The notes below the pieces were generated by a model. That model was not told the DNA's origin, did no database searches, and saw only the letters and a program-made list of their open reading frames with translations. From Drosophila pseudoobscura (lineage: Eukaryota > Arthropoda > Insecta > Diptera > Drosophilidae), in contig NC_046679.1 of NCBI RefSeq assembly GCF_009870125.1, positions 25,048,001 to 25,112,000 on the forward strand: a stretch of DNA of 64,000 nucleotides. The letters are read 5' to 3'. The translations under genes and the position numbers were made by a program. Of this stretch, positions 24,967 through 36,515 are shown piece by piece. Each line of letters starts with the position of its first letter. The first letter of the stretch is position 1.

Positions 24967-25569
24967 CTTTCGTCGACGAAGAAGAACGCCAGGCATTTGT
25001 AAAAAATGAAGGGAAGCCGGCTAGAAAGATGCAATAAAGAAAAAAATTAAAATTTTGCGAACTATCAATGCAATCTGACGTGTTTGGTAAAGACATTTTT
25101 TTATACATACGCTAATTGGTTTCTACGTTTAATAATTTTTTCTCCAATTTTAATTGGCTTTAGAGTCAAGAAACCAATCAACCATTTTTGCATACGATCA
25201 ATGTCTTTTTTAAGCCCTTTTTTTTTAACGGCTTTTAAATAACACGGTTTGAAAATCAAAAAAATTAAATTTTTGTACATGTTTTTATTCCATTTAACAC
25301 GGTTTAAAATAACAACACAAATAGATAGAAACACACACAGCTCACAAACAGCTAGAAACCAAACGAAAACAAGAAAGAGCAAAAAGGGAATAAGTAAAAA
25401 TAATAAAAATAATATGTAGTACATACATACATATGTATTTGTTTTTCTCTTTGGCGTATACATATGTACATATATGAAAGCAAATTTACTGGTCAGAGCA
25501 ATTGTAGATAGCAAAAATTTAGGGGAATTCCCTTTTTGTGGAAATTTAGGGGATTACATTTTTACAATA
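24967..25569. other. AT-rich DNA, no gene seen
   Basis: Only low-complexity open frames occur (poly-K/F and a run of transmembrane-like residues from T-rich DNA). I see no splice pattern and no domain. Confidence 0.4.
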
Positions 25570-25930
25570 GAAATGTGCTAGTATTTTGTCAATAAATAAT
25601 CCCCCGTTGGAAAGGGAAGCCGCAGTAGCTCGGGTCTCAAATATAAATCCTTGACAACCTGTGGGCCCTGCAATATAAATTTAAAATTTTGAAGTCGTTA
25701 GAAATTAGCCTATAATCTTACCACGAAGGTGCATGTGTGATTAATGTTGGTAAACTGTTTGAACAGCCCATAGACTATAGCAACAAAAGGTTGATTTGGC
25801 TTTCGTAAATAGTGACAGGCATCAAAGGTAATGTCGAAGAGCCTTGGCTTATAGCCATGGCCTTATGTAGTATCGTCACACAGATCATTACCGCATCGTC
25901 CCTGCTCTTGATGCAAAATAATATTTGGAA
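25570..25930 (-). pseudogene. DUF1091 pseudogene, truncated
   Basis: The minus strand retains a piece of the third exon encoding the GP.VV.D.YLRPELLRLPFPTG motif (about 25600-25672), a donor-like junction, and the end of exon 2 (CHYLRK, INHTC near 25720-25850). The distal part of exon 3, the first half of exon 2 and exon 1 are missing or replaced. This is a broken member of the cluster described at 31357-32021. Confidence 0.7.
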
Positions 25931-26696
25931 GAGACCAACGTGTTACTTTATGGTATGTCCAGTCCTTCATGATAGAGTTTATTTTCTTTAACTACTTTAA
26001 ACAATGATTTAAAGCTGATAAACTAGAATTATAGAGATATATGATCTTCTGCACAATCTATTCTTTGTTTAATGTCTCTTTAATGGAGCCTCAACTAAAG
26101 TAACTCAACTAACATATGTATGTATGTATCAAATGGTGGACTGTATCTGAATCCAAATGGTTCTTGAATACAAATCTCAGGACCCTTCTGTGATATTCTA
26201 TAAGTTATTGATTTAAGATGTTATGTTTTCTAATAGATCTTTAATATATGTACATATAATAATCGACCTATGTATATAATCTAGTTCCAATTTCGGTATT
26301 CTTTCATGCAAATATTTGGCTATTTGCACAGACTCGCATTTTGAAAATAGAGAAATACGGATATATTTCATAAATACAGTGTTCCTGTAAGGCCAAACTG
26401 ATGTACGTTACAGCAAAACTTTATACTTTTTTTCTTGTTTTCTTTGTATTTCTTGTTTGTTTTTGGTATATATATAAATATATATGCATATATTTGTATG
26501 ATAAGCTTCGGATTTTTGTTAAGTTTGAAGAAAACTTTCTGATGGAAACAAGTATTTAGTGCTGTAAGAGAATAGTCGCAGCGATATTTTACTAAGTTAA
26601 CGATTTACATATAAAATATATTATAGGTACAATTTGTATTATCGTATTTAATTTCAACGTTTTATTAGGAAATTTTATATTTTTTGTATTGAGTAT
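25931..26696. other. AT-rich spacer, no gene seen
   Basis: The left part resembles the spacer found upstream of other DUF1091 copies (TTTAATTACTTTAAACA..GATTTAAAG-type sequence). The rest is low-complexity TA-rich DNA. A related phrase (TTTCTTGTTTTCTTTGTATT) recurs near 37140, suggesting another old duplication. Confidence 0.4.
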
Positions 26697-27107
26697 TGAG
26701 TATATTAGATTTGTGATGAAAGTGGATGTGCAATCGTTTCCGACCCCATAAAATATATATATTCTTGATCAGCATCAACATCCAAGTCGATTGAGCCCTG
26801 TCTGGCTGTCCGTCCGTCCCTATGAGCTCAAAACCTATAAGAGCTAGAGCAACGACATTTTATATCCGGCCTTCTGTGATATGCCACTGCTACAAGTATA
26901 TTTCAAAACTTCGCCCTGCTCACTTCCGCCTCCACAAAGGGCGAAAACCTGTGGCATCCACAATCCACAATCTGGGGCATCCACAAATCTCAGAGACTAT
27001 TAAGGCTAGATTAACCAAATTTGGTATCCTGTTAGATCTCACTATAAAACGTATATCTCAAAATTTCGTTCCCGTTTTTGAGTTTTATTTTAAGCAAAAA
27101 CAATAAA
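26697..27107 (+). mobile_element. mini-me/DINE-like element, plus orientation
   Basis: It shows the diagnostic order of this non-autonomous Drosophila family: GTATATTAGATTTGTGATGA, CGTTTCCGACCCCATAAA, a TATATATATTCTTGATCAGC stretch, a GTCY-type run (CTGTCTGGCTGTCCGTCCGT), TATAAGAGCTAGAGCAACGA, and CTTCTGTGATATGCCACTGC. It has no coding capacity. Its right end runs directly into the 39-bp satellite. An inverted partner lies at 30241-30590. Confidence 0.75.
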
Positions 27108-30100
27108 AATCAAAAATAATAATTATTCAATAAAAATCAAAAATTATAATTATTAAATAAAAATCAAGAATAATAATTATAAAAATAATTATTCAATAAA
27201 AATCAAGAATAATAATTATAATAACAATTATCCAATAAAAATCAAGAATAACAATTATAATAATAGTTATTCAATAAAAATCAAGAATAACAATTATAAT
27301 AATAGTTATTCAAAAAAATCAAGAATAACAATTATAATAATAGTTATTCAAAAAAATCAAGAATAACAATTATAATAATAGTTATTCAATAAAAATCAAG
27401 AATAACAATTATAATAACAATTATTCAAAAATAACAATTATAATAACAATTATCCAATAAAAATCAAAAATAACAATTATTCAATAAAAATCAAGAATAA
27501 TAATTATAATAACAATTATCCAATAAAAATCAAGAATAACAATTATAATAATAGTTATTCAATAAAAATCAAGAATAACAATTATAATAACAGTTATTCA
27601 ATAAAAATCAAGAATAACAATTATAATAATAGTTATTCAATAAAAATCAAGAATAACAATTATAATAATAGTTATTCAATAAAAATCAAGAATAACAATT
27701 ATAATAACAGTTATTCAATAAAAATTAAGAATAACAATTATAATAATAGTTATTCAATAAAAATCAAGAATAACAATTATAATAATAGTTATTCAATAAA
27801 AATCAAGAATAACAATTATAATAATAGTTATTCAATAAAAATCAAGAATAACAATTATAATAATAGTTATTCAAAAAAATCAAGAATAACAATTATAATA
27901 ATAGTTATTCAATAAAAATCAAGAATAACAATTATAATAACAATTATTCAAAAATAACAATTATAATAACAATTATCCAATAAAAATCAAAAATAACAAT
28001 TATTCAATAAAAATCAAGAATAACAATTATTCAATAAAAATCAAGAATAACAATTATAATAACAATTATTCAATAAAAATCAAGAATAACAATTATAATA
28101 ATAGTTATTCAATAAAAATCAAGAATAACAATTATAATAACAGTTATTCAAAAAAAATCAAGAATAACAATTATAATAATAGTTATTCAATAAAAATCAA
28201 GAATAACAATTATAATAATAGTTATTCAATAAAAATCAAGAATAACAATTATAATAACAGTTATTCAATAAAAATCAAGAATAACAATTATAATAACAGT
28301 TATTCAAAAAAATCAAGAATAACAATTATAATAATAGTTATTCAATAAAAATCAAGAATAACAATTATAATAACAGTTATTCAATAAAAATCAAGAATAA
28401 CAATTATAATAACAGTTATTCAAAAAAATCAAGAATAACTATTATAATAATAGTTATTCAATAAAAATCAAGAATAACAATTATAATAACAGTTATTCAA
28501 AAAAATCAAGAATAACAATTATAATAAAAGTTATTCAAAAAAATCAAGAATAACAATTATAATAATAGTTATTCAATAAAAATCAAGAATAACAATTATA
28601 CTAACAGTTATTCAAAAAAATCAAGAATAACAATTATAATAATAGTTATTCAATAAAAATCAAGAATAACAATTATAATAACAGTTATTCAAAAAAATCA
28701 AGAATAACTATTATAATAATAGTTATTCAATAAAAATCAAGAATAACAATTATAATAATAGTTATTCAATAAAAATCAAGAATAACAATTATAATAACAG
28801 TTATTCAGTAAAAATCAAGAATAACAATTATAATAACAGTTATTCAATAAAAATCAAGAATAACAATTATAATAACAGTTATTCAAAAAAATCAAGAATA
28901 ACAATTATAATAATAGGTATTCAATAAAAATCAAGAATAACAATTATAATAACAGTTATTCAATAAAAATCAAGAATAACAATTATAATAACAGTTATTC
29001 AAAAAAATCAAGAATAACTATTATAATAATAGTTATTGAATAAAAATCAAGAATAACAATTATAATAACAATTATTCAATAAAAATCAAGAATAACAATT
29101 ATAATAATAGTTATTCAATAAATATCAAGAATAACAATTATAATAACAGTTATTCAGTAAAAATCAAGAATAACAATTATAATAACAGTTATTCAAAAAA
29201 ATCAAGAATAACAATTATAATAATAGTTATTCAATAAAAATCAAGAATAACAATTATAATAACAGTTATTCAATAAAAATCAAGAATAACAATTATAATA
29301 ACAGTTATTCAATAAAAATCAAGAATAACAATTATAATAACAGTTATTCAGTAAAAATCAAGAATAACAATTATAATAACAGTTATTCAAAAAAATCAAG
29401 AATAACAATTATAATAATAGTTATTCAATAAAAATCAAGAATAACAATTATAATAACAATTATTCAATAAAAATCAAGAATAACAATTATAATAACAGTT
29501 ATTCAATAAAAATCAAGAATAACTATTATAATAATAGTTATTCAATAAAAATCAAGAATAACAATTATAATAATAGTTATTCAATAAAAATCTAGAATAA
29601 CAATTATAATAACAGTTATTCAAAAAAATCAAGAATAACAATTATAATAATAGTTATTCAATAAAAATCAAGAATAACAATTATAATAACAGTTATTCAA
29701 TAAAAATCAAGAATAACAATTATAATAACAGTTATTCAAAAAAATCAAGAATAACAATTATAATAATAGTTATTCAATAAAAATCAAGAATAACAATTAT
29801 AATAACAGTTATTCAATAAAAATCAAGAATAACAATTATAATAACAGTTATTCAAAAAAATCAAGAATAACTATTATAATAATAGTTATTCAATAAAAAT
29901 CAAGAATAACAATTATAATACAGTTATTCAGTAAAAATCAAGAATAACAATTATAATAATATAGTTAATAATATAGTAATAATAACAGTTATTCAAAAAA
30001 ATCAAGAATAACAATTATAATAACAGTTATTCAATAAAAATCAAGAATAACAATTATAATAACAGTTATTCAAAAAAATCAAGAATAACTATTATAATAA

Positions 30101-30240
30101 TAGTTATTCAATAAAAATCAAGAATAACAATTATAATAATAGTTATTCAATAAAAATCAAGAATAATAATTATAATAATAATTACACACTAAAAATCAAA
30201 AATAATAATTATTCAAGAAAAATCAAAAATAATAATTATA
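27108..30240. repeat. 39-bp palindromic AT-rich satellite array (about 80 copies)
   Basis: The unit reads AAGAATAACAATTATAATAA then TAGTTATTCAATAAAAATC (39 bp), with a common 38-bp form lacking one base in the TCAATAAAAATC linker. Within each unit AATAAC(A/T)ATTAT-A-ATAATAGTTATT forms two 12-base arms around a single base; the T variant (for example 28435-28460) is a perfect palindrome. Variants at the second arm (ATAG, ACAG, ACAA) alternate in short blocks, as unequal exchange would produce. No coding potential. Both edges grade into degenerate units next to inverted mini-me-like elements. Confidence 0.95.
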
Positions 30241-30590
30241 TAATGTATTTAATTGTGGATTCCGCAGATATTCGCCCTTTGTGGAGAAGGAAGTGGGCGG
30301 GCCAAAGATTTCAAATATTTTTGTAACAGTGACATATCACAGAAGTCCGGATATAAAATGTCGTTGCTTTAGCTCTTATAGTCTCTGAGCACTAGGCGCT
30401 CATAGGGAAGGACGGACAGACGGAAACACAGACATGGCTCAAACGACTCGTCTTTTGATGGTGATCAAGAATATGTATATATACATTATGCTCGGAAACG
30501 ATTCCTTCTGGACGTTACACACATCCACTTTTACCACAAATCTAATATACCCCACCCCAATACTCATTTTGAGTATCGGGTATAACAATA
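30241..30590 (-). mobile_element. mini-me/DINE-like element, minus orientation
   Basis: Read on the minus strand it has the same order as the copy at 26697-27107: TATACCCGATACTCAAAATG at its 5' end near 30590, TATATTAGATTTGTGG, a GTC-rich stretch, CTATAAGAGCTAAAGCAACG, and CTTCTGTGATATGTCACTG. It abuts the satellite on its inner side, so the two copies and the array form one large inverted structure. Confidence 0.75.
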
Positions 30591-30845
30591 TTGTCGGACA
30601 GAAATTTCCATATCGACTCGGCTGTTCAAGCCGATCAAGAACACATGTATACAAATCTGATATACCACTACACTCATTAAGTACCAAATATCGAAATATA
30701 AATTTTTCCGCATGAAAGAGTCAATAAATGTAGATAATCATAGTCCAGTTTGCCTAAATTACTTTCGGAGAACATCGATTACGGAAAACCATTTTATTTA
30801 AAGAAAATACTTTTTGTTACGGCGTAATATGACTACTACTGACTA

Positions 30846-30905
30846 AGTATCGGGTATAAATGTAGAGTTGCGGCGTCCGCAGCAACTCACAACGTTCCCC
30901 CTCGT
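30846..30905. repeat. Repeated hairpin-bearing element end, copy 1
   Basis: The sequence CTAAGTATCGGGTATAAATG is followed by a GAGTTGCGG..CCGCAGCAACTC hairpin and then ACAACGTTCCCCCTCG. The same unit recurs at 31028-31092 and 36516-36577. A hairpin close to a fixed end is characteristic of Helitron/Helentron-type elements (family knowledge), so these are probably termini of the mini-me-like family or a relative. Confidence 0.65.
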
Positions 30906-31027
30906 TTTTTTGGACAAGGCTTCACAGTTCTGTGGAACTGTCCAATATTCAATCTCAAAACACCTCTAATACTGACAAAATCGATGAAATTAAGAAGAAT
31001 GAGAGGTAAGGAAAAAGAAACCAGAGA

Positions 31028-31092
31028 CTGAGTATCCGGTATAAATGTAGAGTCGCGGCTGTAGCTGCGACTCACAACGTTCTCCCTCGTCT
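31028..31092. repeat. Repeated hairpin-bearing element end, copy 2
   Basis: It contains GTATCCGGTATAAATGTAGA, then AGTCGCGGC..GCTGCGACT as a compensated hairpin (both stem sides changed relative to copy 1), then CACAACGTTCTCCCTCGT. The paired change in the stem suggests that the structure has been maintained. Confidence 0.6.
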
Positions 31093-31356
31093 TTCGCCAT
31101 TCTGGCTTTAATAATGACCCAATCTGATTCGGCATACGGTATTCCCAGTTAGTACTCACATATACAATTACAAAAAACCATTTATTTGATTACTTCCTTG
31201 CCATTATTTATCTATTTGCACAAAATCGCATTGTGACAATCGATAGACAAGGATATCTTCGACAAATTGGTGCAATAATTGCCTGCAATTTGAATTTGTT
31301 ACTGTTTTATCTATCTGTGGATCTTCAGGAATTTTCTCAACGAATTTTTCCCACTT

Positions 31357-32021
31357 TCAGCTCTTCAGGAGATCCTCCACGAACACGAAACTCACATTCG
31401 TATCAAATTGCAGCCTTTTGCTGAAGTACCACCGCATAGACAGCATATAGTCGCCGGTGGGAAAGGGCAGAATCAACAGCTCGGGTTTAAGATAAAAATC
31501 CTTCAATATTTGGTTTCCCTAATAATTAAAAATTGTTACAAATTATTAATTTACGGAATATATCACTGATAGCCGAGAGCTTACCACATACGGACAAGTG
31601 TGGTTAAGATTCGAGAATTCGTTGAAAAGGCTGAAGACTATTTTGGCAAACGGATCGTAATTCTTCCGCATAAATCTACAGGCATCCACAGTGGTATCCA
31701 ATAGCCATGGCTTATAGCCACTTGCTCTCTTGAATATCTTTCCATGATTTATTATGTTATAAGCCGGGTGAAGTATTGTCGCGTTTATGTTGAGATGAAC
31801 CTTGTCTCGACCGACTGCCTTCAGACGACAGTATTGGAACACGACCCATGACTGATTGTAGCTTTCGCAGACGATGTTTGTAAACTTGAAGATGACGGCA
31901 TCCTGAAAACTTGGTTCAATACTGACTTCTTGATTAGTAATTTAAATCTATTTACATTAATATTTATGTTGAATGTTAAAAGTAATCCGATGAAAGTACA
32001 GATCATCAACTGAGAACGCAT
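31357..32021 (-). CDS. DUF1091 family secreted protein, intact copy B
   Basis: Three exons (31956-32021, 31585-31902, 31357-31518; 22 + 106 + 53 codons) give 181 residues. DUF1091 proteins are small, insect-expanded and of unknown biochemical role. Exon 1 encodes MRSQLMICTFIGLLLTFN, a signal peptide. Exon 2 starts DAVIFKFTNIVCESYNQSW and carries the conserved Cys residues of CESYN, YCRLKAV, DACRF and NHTCPYV. Exon 3 carries LKPELLILPFPTGDYMLSMR and ends with a VEDLLKS tail. Splice sites are canonical and the frame is unbroken. Its neighbours on the same strand are diverged or broken copies, so this is a tandem family. Confidence 0.85.
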
Positions 32022-32204
32022 CGTTCTTGCTCTGGGTTGAAAAATAGCAGTTGTATGACACCAACGTGTTATTTTATACTAAGTCCATTTACGCTTGACA
32101 GAGTTTAATTGCTTTAATTATTTTAAACACTGATTGAACACTGAAAAAAGAATTATGGAGATATCCGATCTTCTGAACAATCCATTCTTGGTTTAATTCC
32201 ACTT

Positions 32205-32620
32205 CAGTGGATCCTCTACGAATGTAAAACTAACGTTTGTAGTAGTAACTCAGTAGCTGAAATCGTACATACTTGACAATCTGCGCACCCTGTAATACAA
32301 ATTTTAGATGTTGAAGTTTCGAGAAATATCCGCATAATCTTACCACGTATGGGCCTGTGTGATAAATATTCAAAATGTTTTTGAAGAGCCAATATACTAT
32401 ATTATATATACTATACATATATGGGTAGATTTAGCTTTCGAAAATAAAATCAGGCATTAAAGTAAACGTCGAAAGGGCATGGCTTTGAGCCGATTGCCAT
32501 AAAGTGTGACATGAAATTATATATCGTTGTACCGAGTTACAACATCCCATTCTTATTGAGGAGCAATTTGCTTCGAATTACAGCCTTCAGATGACAGTTG
32601 TGGAATACGATCCAGGATTT
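32205..32620 (-). pseudogene. DUF1091 pseudogene, degenerate
   Basis: The minus strand retains recognisable phrases of exon 3 (VEDPLK-like end near 32205-32235 and GAQIVK near 32270-32292), the exon 2 end (HTGPYV near 32340), and the FHNCHLKAV-like stretch near 32580-32605. Frameshifts, in-frame stops and loss of the central exon 2 region break it. Exon 1 is not found. Confidence 0.65.
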
Positions 32621-33006
32621 GTACACCCCTAACCCTTGTGATTACTGGGTATACAAAAATATCTTTTGCCGCATGAAAGAGTAAACAAAAATGGTGATGA
32701 TCATGTTTCATTTTGCTTAAATTACTTCCGGAGAACATCGAACACGAGTTTAAAGTAGTTTGAAGTTTAAAGTAAATAAGCTGTATCGAGGCGTAATAGG
32801 TCAAATAGGTCAAAACGAAGGGTTGTAGCTATAAAATAATTTGGATAATACTGAAAGACTTGTTTGCGTTCAGATTTAAATGTAATGCTTGCAACACTCC
32901 GACAAGAGTACGGAGAATCAGCTTGGACTGCATCTGAGCCCCAATGGTTCTTGAATATTGAAATTTCGCTTTCGTTTCATTAAACGATCAGTCGAAAAAT
33001 AGGGAT

Positions 33007-33355
33007 TACCATATTTTCGTCCTTTGTGGGGGCGGAATTTTGAGATATAAGTTTTATAAGGCGATCTAAAAGGAGGGTGGATACCAAATTTGGTTACTCT
33101 AGCCTTAACAGTCTCTGAGATTTGTGGATGCCCCAGATTTTCGTCCTTTGTGGCGGCGGAAGTGGGCGGGGTGAAGTTTTCAAACATTCTCGTAACAGTG
33201 ACATATCACAGAAGTCCGGATTTCAAATGTCGTTGCTCTAGCTCTTATAGTCTTTGAGCATTAGGCGCTGAAGGGGACGGACAGACGGACGGACGGACAG
33301 ATAGACTCGGCTATTGATGCTGATCAAGAATATATATACTTTATGGGGTCTAAAA
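33007..33355 (-). mobile_element. mini-me/DINE-like element, minus orientation
   Basis: On the minus strand it has GACCCCATAAAGTATATATA, TTCTTGATCAGCATCAATAG, a GTCC/GTCT tetranucleotide run (33276-33303), GAGCTAGAGCAACGACATTT, CTTCTGTGATATGTCACTGT and ACTTCCGCCGCCACAAAGGA. It sits in the spacer between two DUF1091 copies. Confidence 0.75.
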
Positions 33356-33645
33356 TAATTGTTGGATTAATACTGAAAGACTTCTTTAAATTCAGATTTA
33401 AGTTTGATGCTGGTTTCAGTCCAAAAGGAACACAGATGATTAGCATGAACTATATCCCAATGGTTCTTGGCGAAACATATTTTATTTTACCGAAAGTATA
33501 AGCCGTAGCTATTTCCCTTTCGTTTCATTCACCGATCAGTCGAAAAAACACGGGTTTTCCACACATATTTTGATAAATCGGTACAACAATTTGTACTGTT
33601 TTATGTATCTGCCGATTTTTAAGGATCGTCTGCATGTAACTTCCA

Positions 33646-34200
33646 CTATTTGCTCTTCAGGAGGTCCTCTAAGAACTGAAAACTAATGTTCCTATCAAAC
33701 TGGAGCTTCTTATCGAAGATCCACTGCATCGACAACATATAATCCCCTGTAGGTATGGGCAGACGCAGTAGCTCGGGTCTTAGATAAAAGTCTGTAATAA
33801 TCTGTGAACCCTGTATCAGAGTTTTAGAGTTTGTACTTGTGAGATACATATAAGCACGTATGGGCCTTAACTTGTAGGGGTATGTATCATTCATGTTGGT
33901 AAACTGTTTAAGGAGCCAACAGATTAGCAATGGGTAGATTTCTCTTTCGAAAATACAAACAGGTATCAAATCTAGCTTTGAAAATTCATTGCTTATATTC
34001 CCTCTTTTTTGAGGAAATTCCTACCATGAACAGATTTTGGCCAGATGCAATACTGTCCCATTCATAGAGGATCACTTTGCCTCGATTAACGGCATTCAGA
34101 CGGCAGTTGTCGAACACGAACCATGAAGTTCGCAAACGAAGTTTTAATCTACACGAATCTAACCTCTGTGAGTACCGGATATACAATAATATCTTTGACC
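33646..34200 (-). pseudogene. DUF1091 pseudogene D
   Basis: Exon 3 is intact (33646-33810; begins GSQIITDFYLRPELLRLP, ends EDLLKSK and a stop). Exon 2 is broken: a short insertion disrupts the NDTYPY region near 33870, the middle is shifted, and only the FDNCRLNAVNRGKVILYEW stretch (about 34035-34120) remains of its start. No exon 1 is present. The phrase around ATAAGCAATGAATTTTCAAA is shared with the pseudogene at 35500-35880, so these broken copies descend from one already defective parent. Confidence 0.7.
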
Positions 34201-34679
34201 GCATGAAAGAGTCAATAAAATATTGGTGATCATGTTTCATTTTGCTTAAATTACTTCCGGAGAACATCGAACACGAGTTGTATCTCATTTATAGGAAATA
34301 AGCTGTATCGAGGCGTAATATGTCAAATAGGTCAAAACGGAGGGTTGTAGCTCTAAAATAATTTGGATTAATACTGAAAGACCTTTTTGCGTTCAGATTT
34401 AAGTTTGATGCTAGGAACACTCGGAAATGAACACAGATGATCAGCTTAAACTGCAACCCAATAGATCTTGGATAAACATATTTTATTTAACCGAAACTGG
34501 ACACCAATTTCCGTTGCTATTTCCCTTTCGTTTCATTCACCTATTAGTCGAAAAAACACGGATAACCATAGATATATTTAAGAAATCGCTACAATAATTG
34601 CTTGCAAGTTAAATTGAATTAGTGTTCTACATATGTTGGGATCTGTTGGTTTTCAGGAATCGTCTGCATGTAACTCCAA

Positions 34680-35334
34680 CTATTTGCTCTTGATTAGATC
34701 CTCTACGTACGTAAAACTAATGTTCGTATCAAACTGGAGCTTCTTATCGAAGATCCACCGCATCGACAACATATAATCCCCCGTTGGAAAGGGAAGGCGC
34801 AGTAGCTCGGGTCTTAGATAAAAGTCTGTAATAATCTGTGGACCCTGTATTGGAGTTTTAGATGTTGTACTGTTGGGAAATACGCATATTCTCTTACCAC
34901 GTAGGGGCATGTGTGATTAATGTTAGTATATGGTTTGAAGAGCCCATAGACTATCGATAGGAAGGGGGTATTTCGCTTTCGCAAATGCAGACAGGCATCA
35001 CATGTTACATCGAAAAGCCATGGCTTGTAGCCATTTGCCTTTTTAAAAATCCGCATATGAATTTTAATATCGTTGGCCGGATGTAATATCGTTCCATTCA
35101 TATTGAAGAACACTTTGCTTCGACTGACAGCCTTCAGACGACAGTTGTGGAACACGAACCAGGATTGGTTGTAACTTTCACACACGGCATTCGTAAACTT
35201 GAAGATGACAGCATCCTGAAAACTTGGTTCACTATTGTCCACTTGATTAGTATTATACATATATTTACGTTAATAGTGATGCGGAATGCTAGGAATAATC
35301 CTATGACAGCACAGATAATCAGCTGAAAACGCAT
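34680..35334 (-). CDS. DUF1091 family secreted protein, intact copy E
   Basis: Exons 35269-35334, 34898-35215 and 34680-34844 (22 + 106 + 54 codons) give 182 residues. The predicted protein begins MRFQLIICAVIGLFLAF (signal peptide) and carries the family motifs CESYNQSWFVFHNCRLKAVS, DACLHLRKR, NHTCPYV and a GPQIITDFYLRPELLRLPFP tail. Splice sites are canonical. It differs from the plus-strand gene at 57940-58594 at only two residues (Ile to Phe in the signal peptide and Arg to Gln in exon 3). The start at 35334 is the one shared by all intact copies; an upstream in-frame ATG would extend the signal peptide by about 14 residues. Confidence 0.88.
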
Positions 35335-35499
35335 CGTTCCTGCCTTGGGGGAATAATAACTTTGGAATGACATCAACGTGCTATTTTATGCTATGTCCAT
35401 TTCCGCTTGAATGAGTTTAATTGCTTTAATTACTTTAAACACTGATTTAAAACTAGAATTATAGAAATATCCGATCTTCTGCACAATCCATTCTTGGTC

Positions 35500-35880
35500 T
35501 AAATTCACTTCAGTGGATCCTCCACGAATGTGAAACTAATGTTCGTATATAATTGTGGCTTCTTATCGCAGTACCACTTAATCGTCAATAAATAATCCTC
35601 CGTTGGACCGTACATAAAAATCTTTGACAATCTGTGGACACTTTAATACAAATATGAGATGTTTAAGTTTTCGACGTATGGACATTTGTGATTACTCTTC
35701 GTAAACTCTTTGAACAGCCCATAGACTATATTAGAAATGAGTAGATTTCGCTTTCGAAAATACAGACAGGTATCAAACCTAGCTTCAAAAACTCATGGCT
35801 TATATTTTGTTGTTTTTTTTTAAATATATTTAGGTTAGATGCAGACGAAGTTTGTAAACTTGAATCTACACGGATCTATT
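35500..35880 (-). pseudogene. DUF1091 pseudogene F
   Basis: The end of exon 3 is recognisable (TFVEDPLK then stop near 35511-35545; a shortened QIVKDFYVRS piece near 35610), together with the exon 2 end (VYGLFKEFTKSNHKCPYV-like, near 35680-35760) and the phrase around 35790-35810. The LRPELLRLPFPTG segment is deleted to VRSNGG and exon 1 is absent. Its mirror copy is at 57470-57775. Confidence 0.7.
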
Positions 35881-36089
35881 ATACCCCTAACCTCTGTGAG
35901 TATTGGGTATACAAAAATATCTTTTGCCGCATGAAAGATTCAATAAAATGTTGATGATCATGTTTCATTTTGCTTAAATTACTTCCGGAGAAAATCGAAC
36001 ACGAGAGGTATCTCATTTATAGTAAAGTTGTATCGAGGCGTACTAGGTCAAATAGGTCAAAACGAAAGGTTTGGATTAATACTGAAAGA

Positions 36090-36480
36090 CTTGTTTGCGT
36101 TCAGATTTAAATTTGAACAATACTGAACAAATACTGACAGACATCATAGTTATAGTTGATTAACCGGGGATTATATCCATTTGCCCATTTGAACGTCTGG
36201 CCATTAATAGACATATTGTAGTCCTGATGTAATATCGTCCCACTCATACTGAGCACCATTTTCGTTCCACTGACGGCCTTCAGACGACAGTTGTGGAACA
36301 CGAACCAGGATTGATTTTAGCTTTCGCAACGAAGTTTGTAAACTTGAAAATGACGCCATCTTGGCTCCATATGGCTCACAATTGTCCCCTTTATTAGTAG
36401 TTGAAATAATTATGATATTGAATGTTAGAAAAAATCCGATGTCCATACAAATCATCAGCTGGCACCGCATTGTTCCTGCT
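36090..36480 (-). pseudogene. DUF1091 pseudogene G, 5' half only
   Basis: Exon 1 (MRCQLMICMDIGFFLTFN, start near 36470) and the first part of exon 2 (VIFKFTNF, FHNCRLKAVSGTKMVLSMSG, 36200-36360) are present. A frameshift separates them, and the copy ends after DVCQYLF with no exon 3. The truncation point lies at the inner end of the inverted arm. Confidence 0.65.
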
Positions 36481-36515
36481 CTTGATGATAATAGTTGATA
36501 ATAGCCATTCTGACT

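Larger units (their letters stand above)
34338..36118. repeat. Left arm of a 1.8-kb inverted duplication
   Basis: This segment, reverse-complemented, matches 57110-58928 almost continuously: spacer, an intact DUF1091 gene, the same promoter region, and an adjacent truncated pseudogene. Within the coding exons only a few bases differ. Identity falls off abruptly near 34338/58928 and gradually near 36118/57110. Confidence 0.9.

Noticed and set aside
25101-25514. A 137-codon minus-strand frame with hydrophobic runs
   Set aside because: The hydrophobic stretches come from T-rich DNA; there is no start context, domain or conservation signal visible.
27108-30240. Regularly spaced repeats that look CRISPR-like
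   Set aside because: The whole 39-bp unit repeats with no unique spacers, and the genome is eukaryotic; it is satellite DNA.
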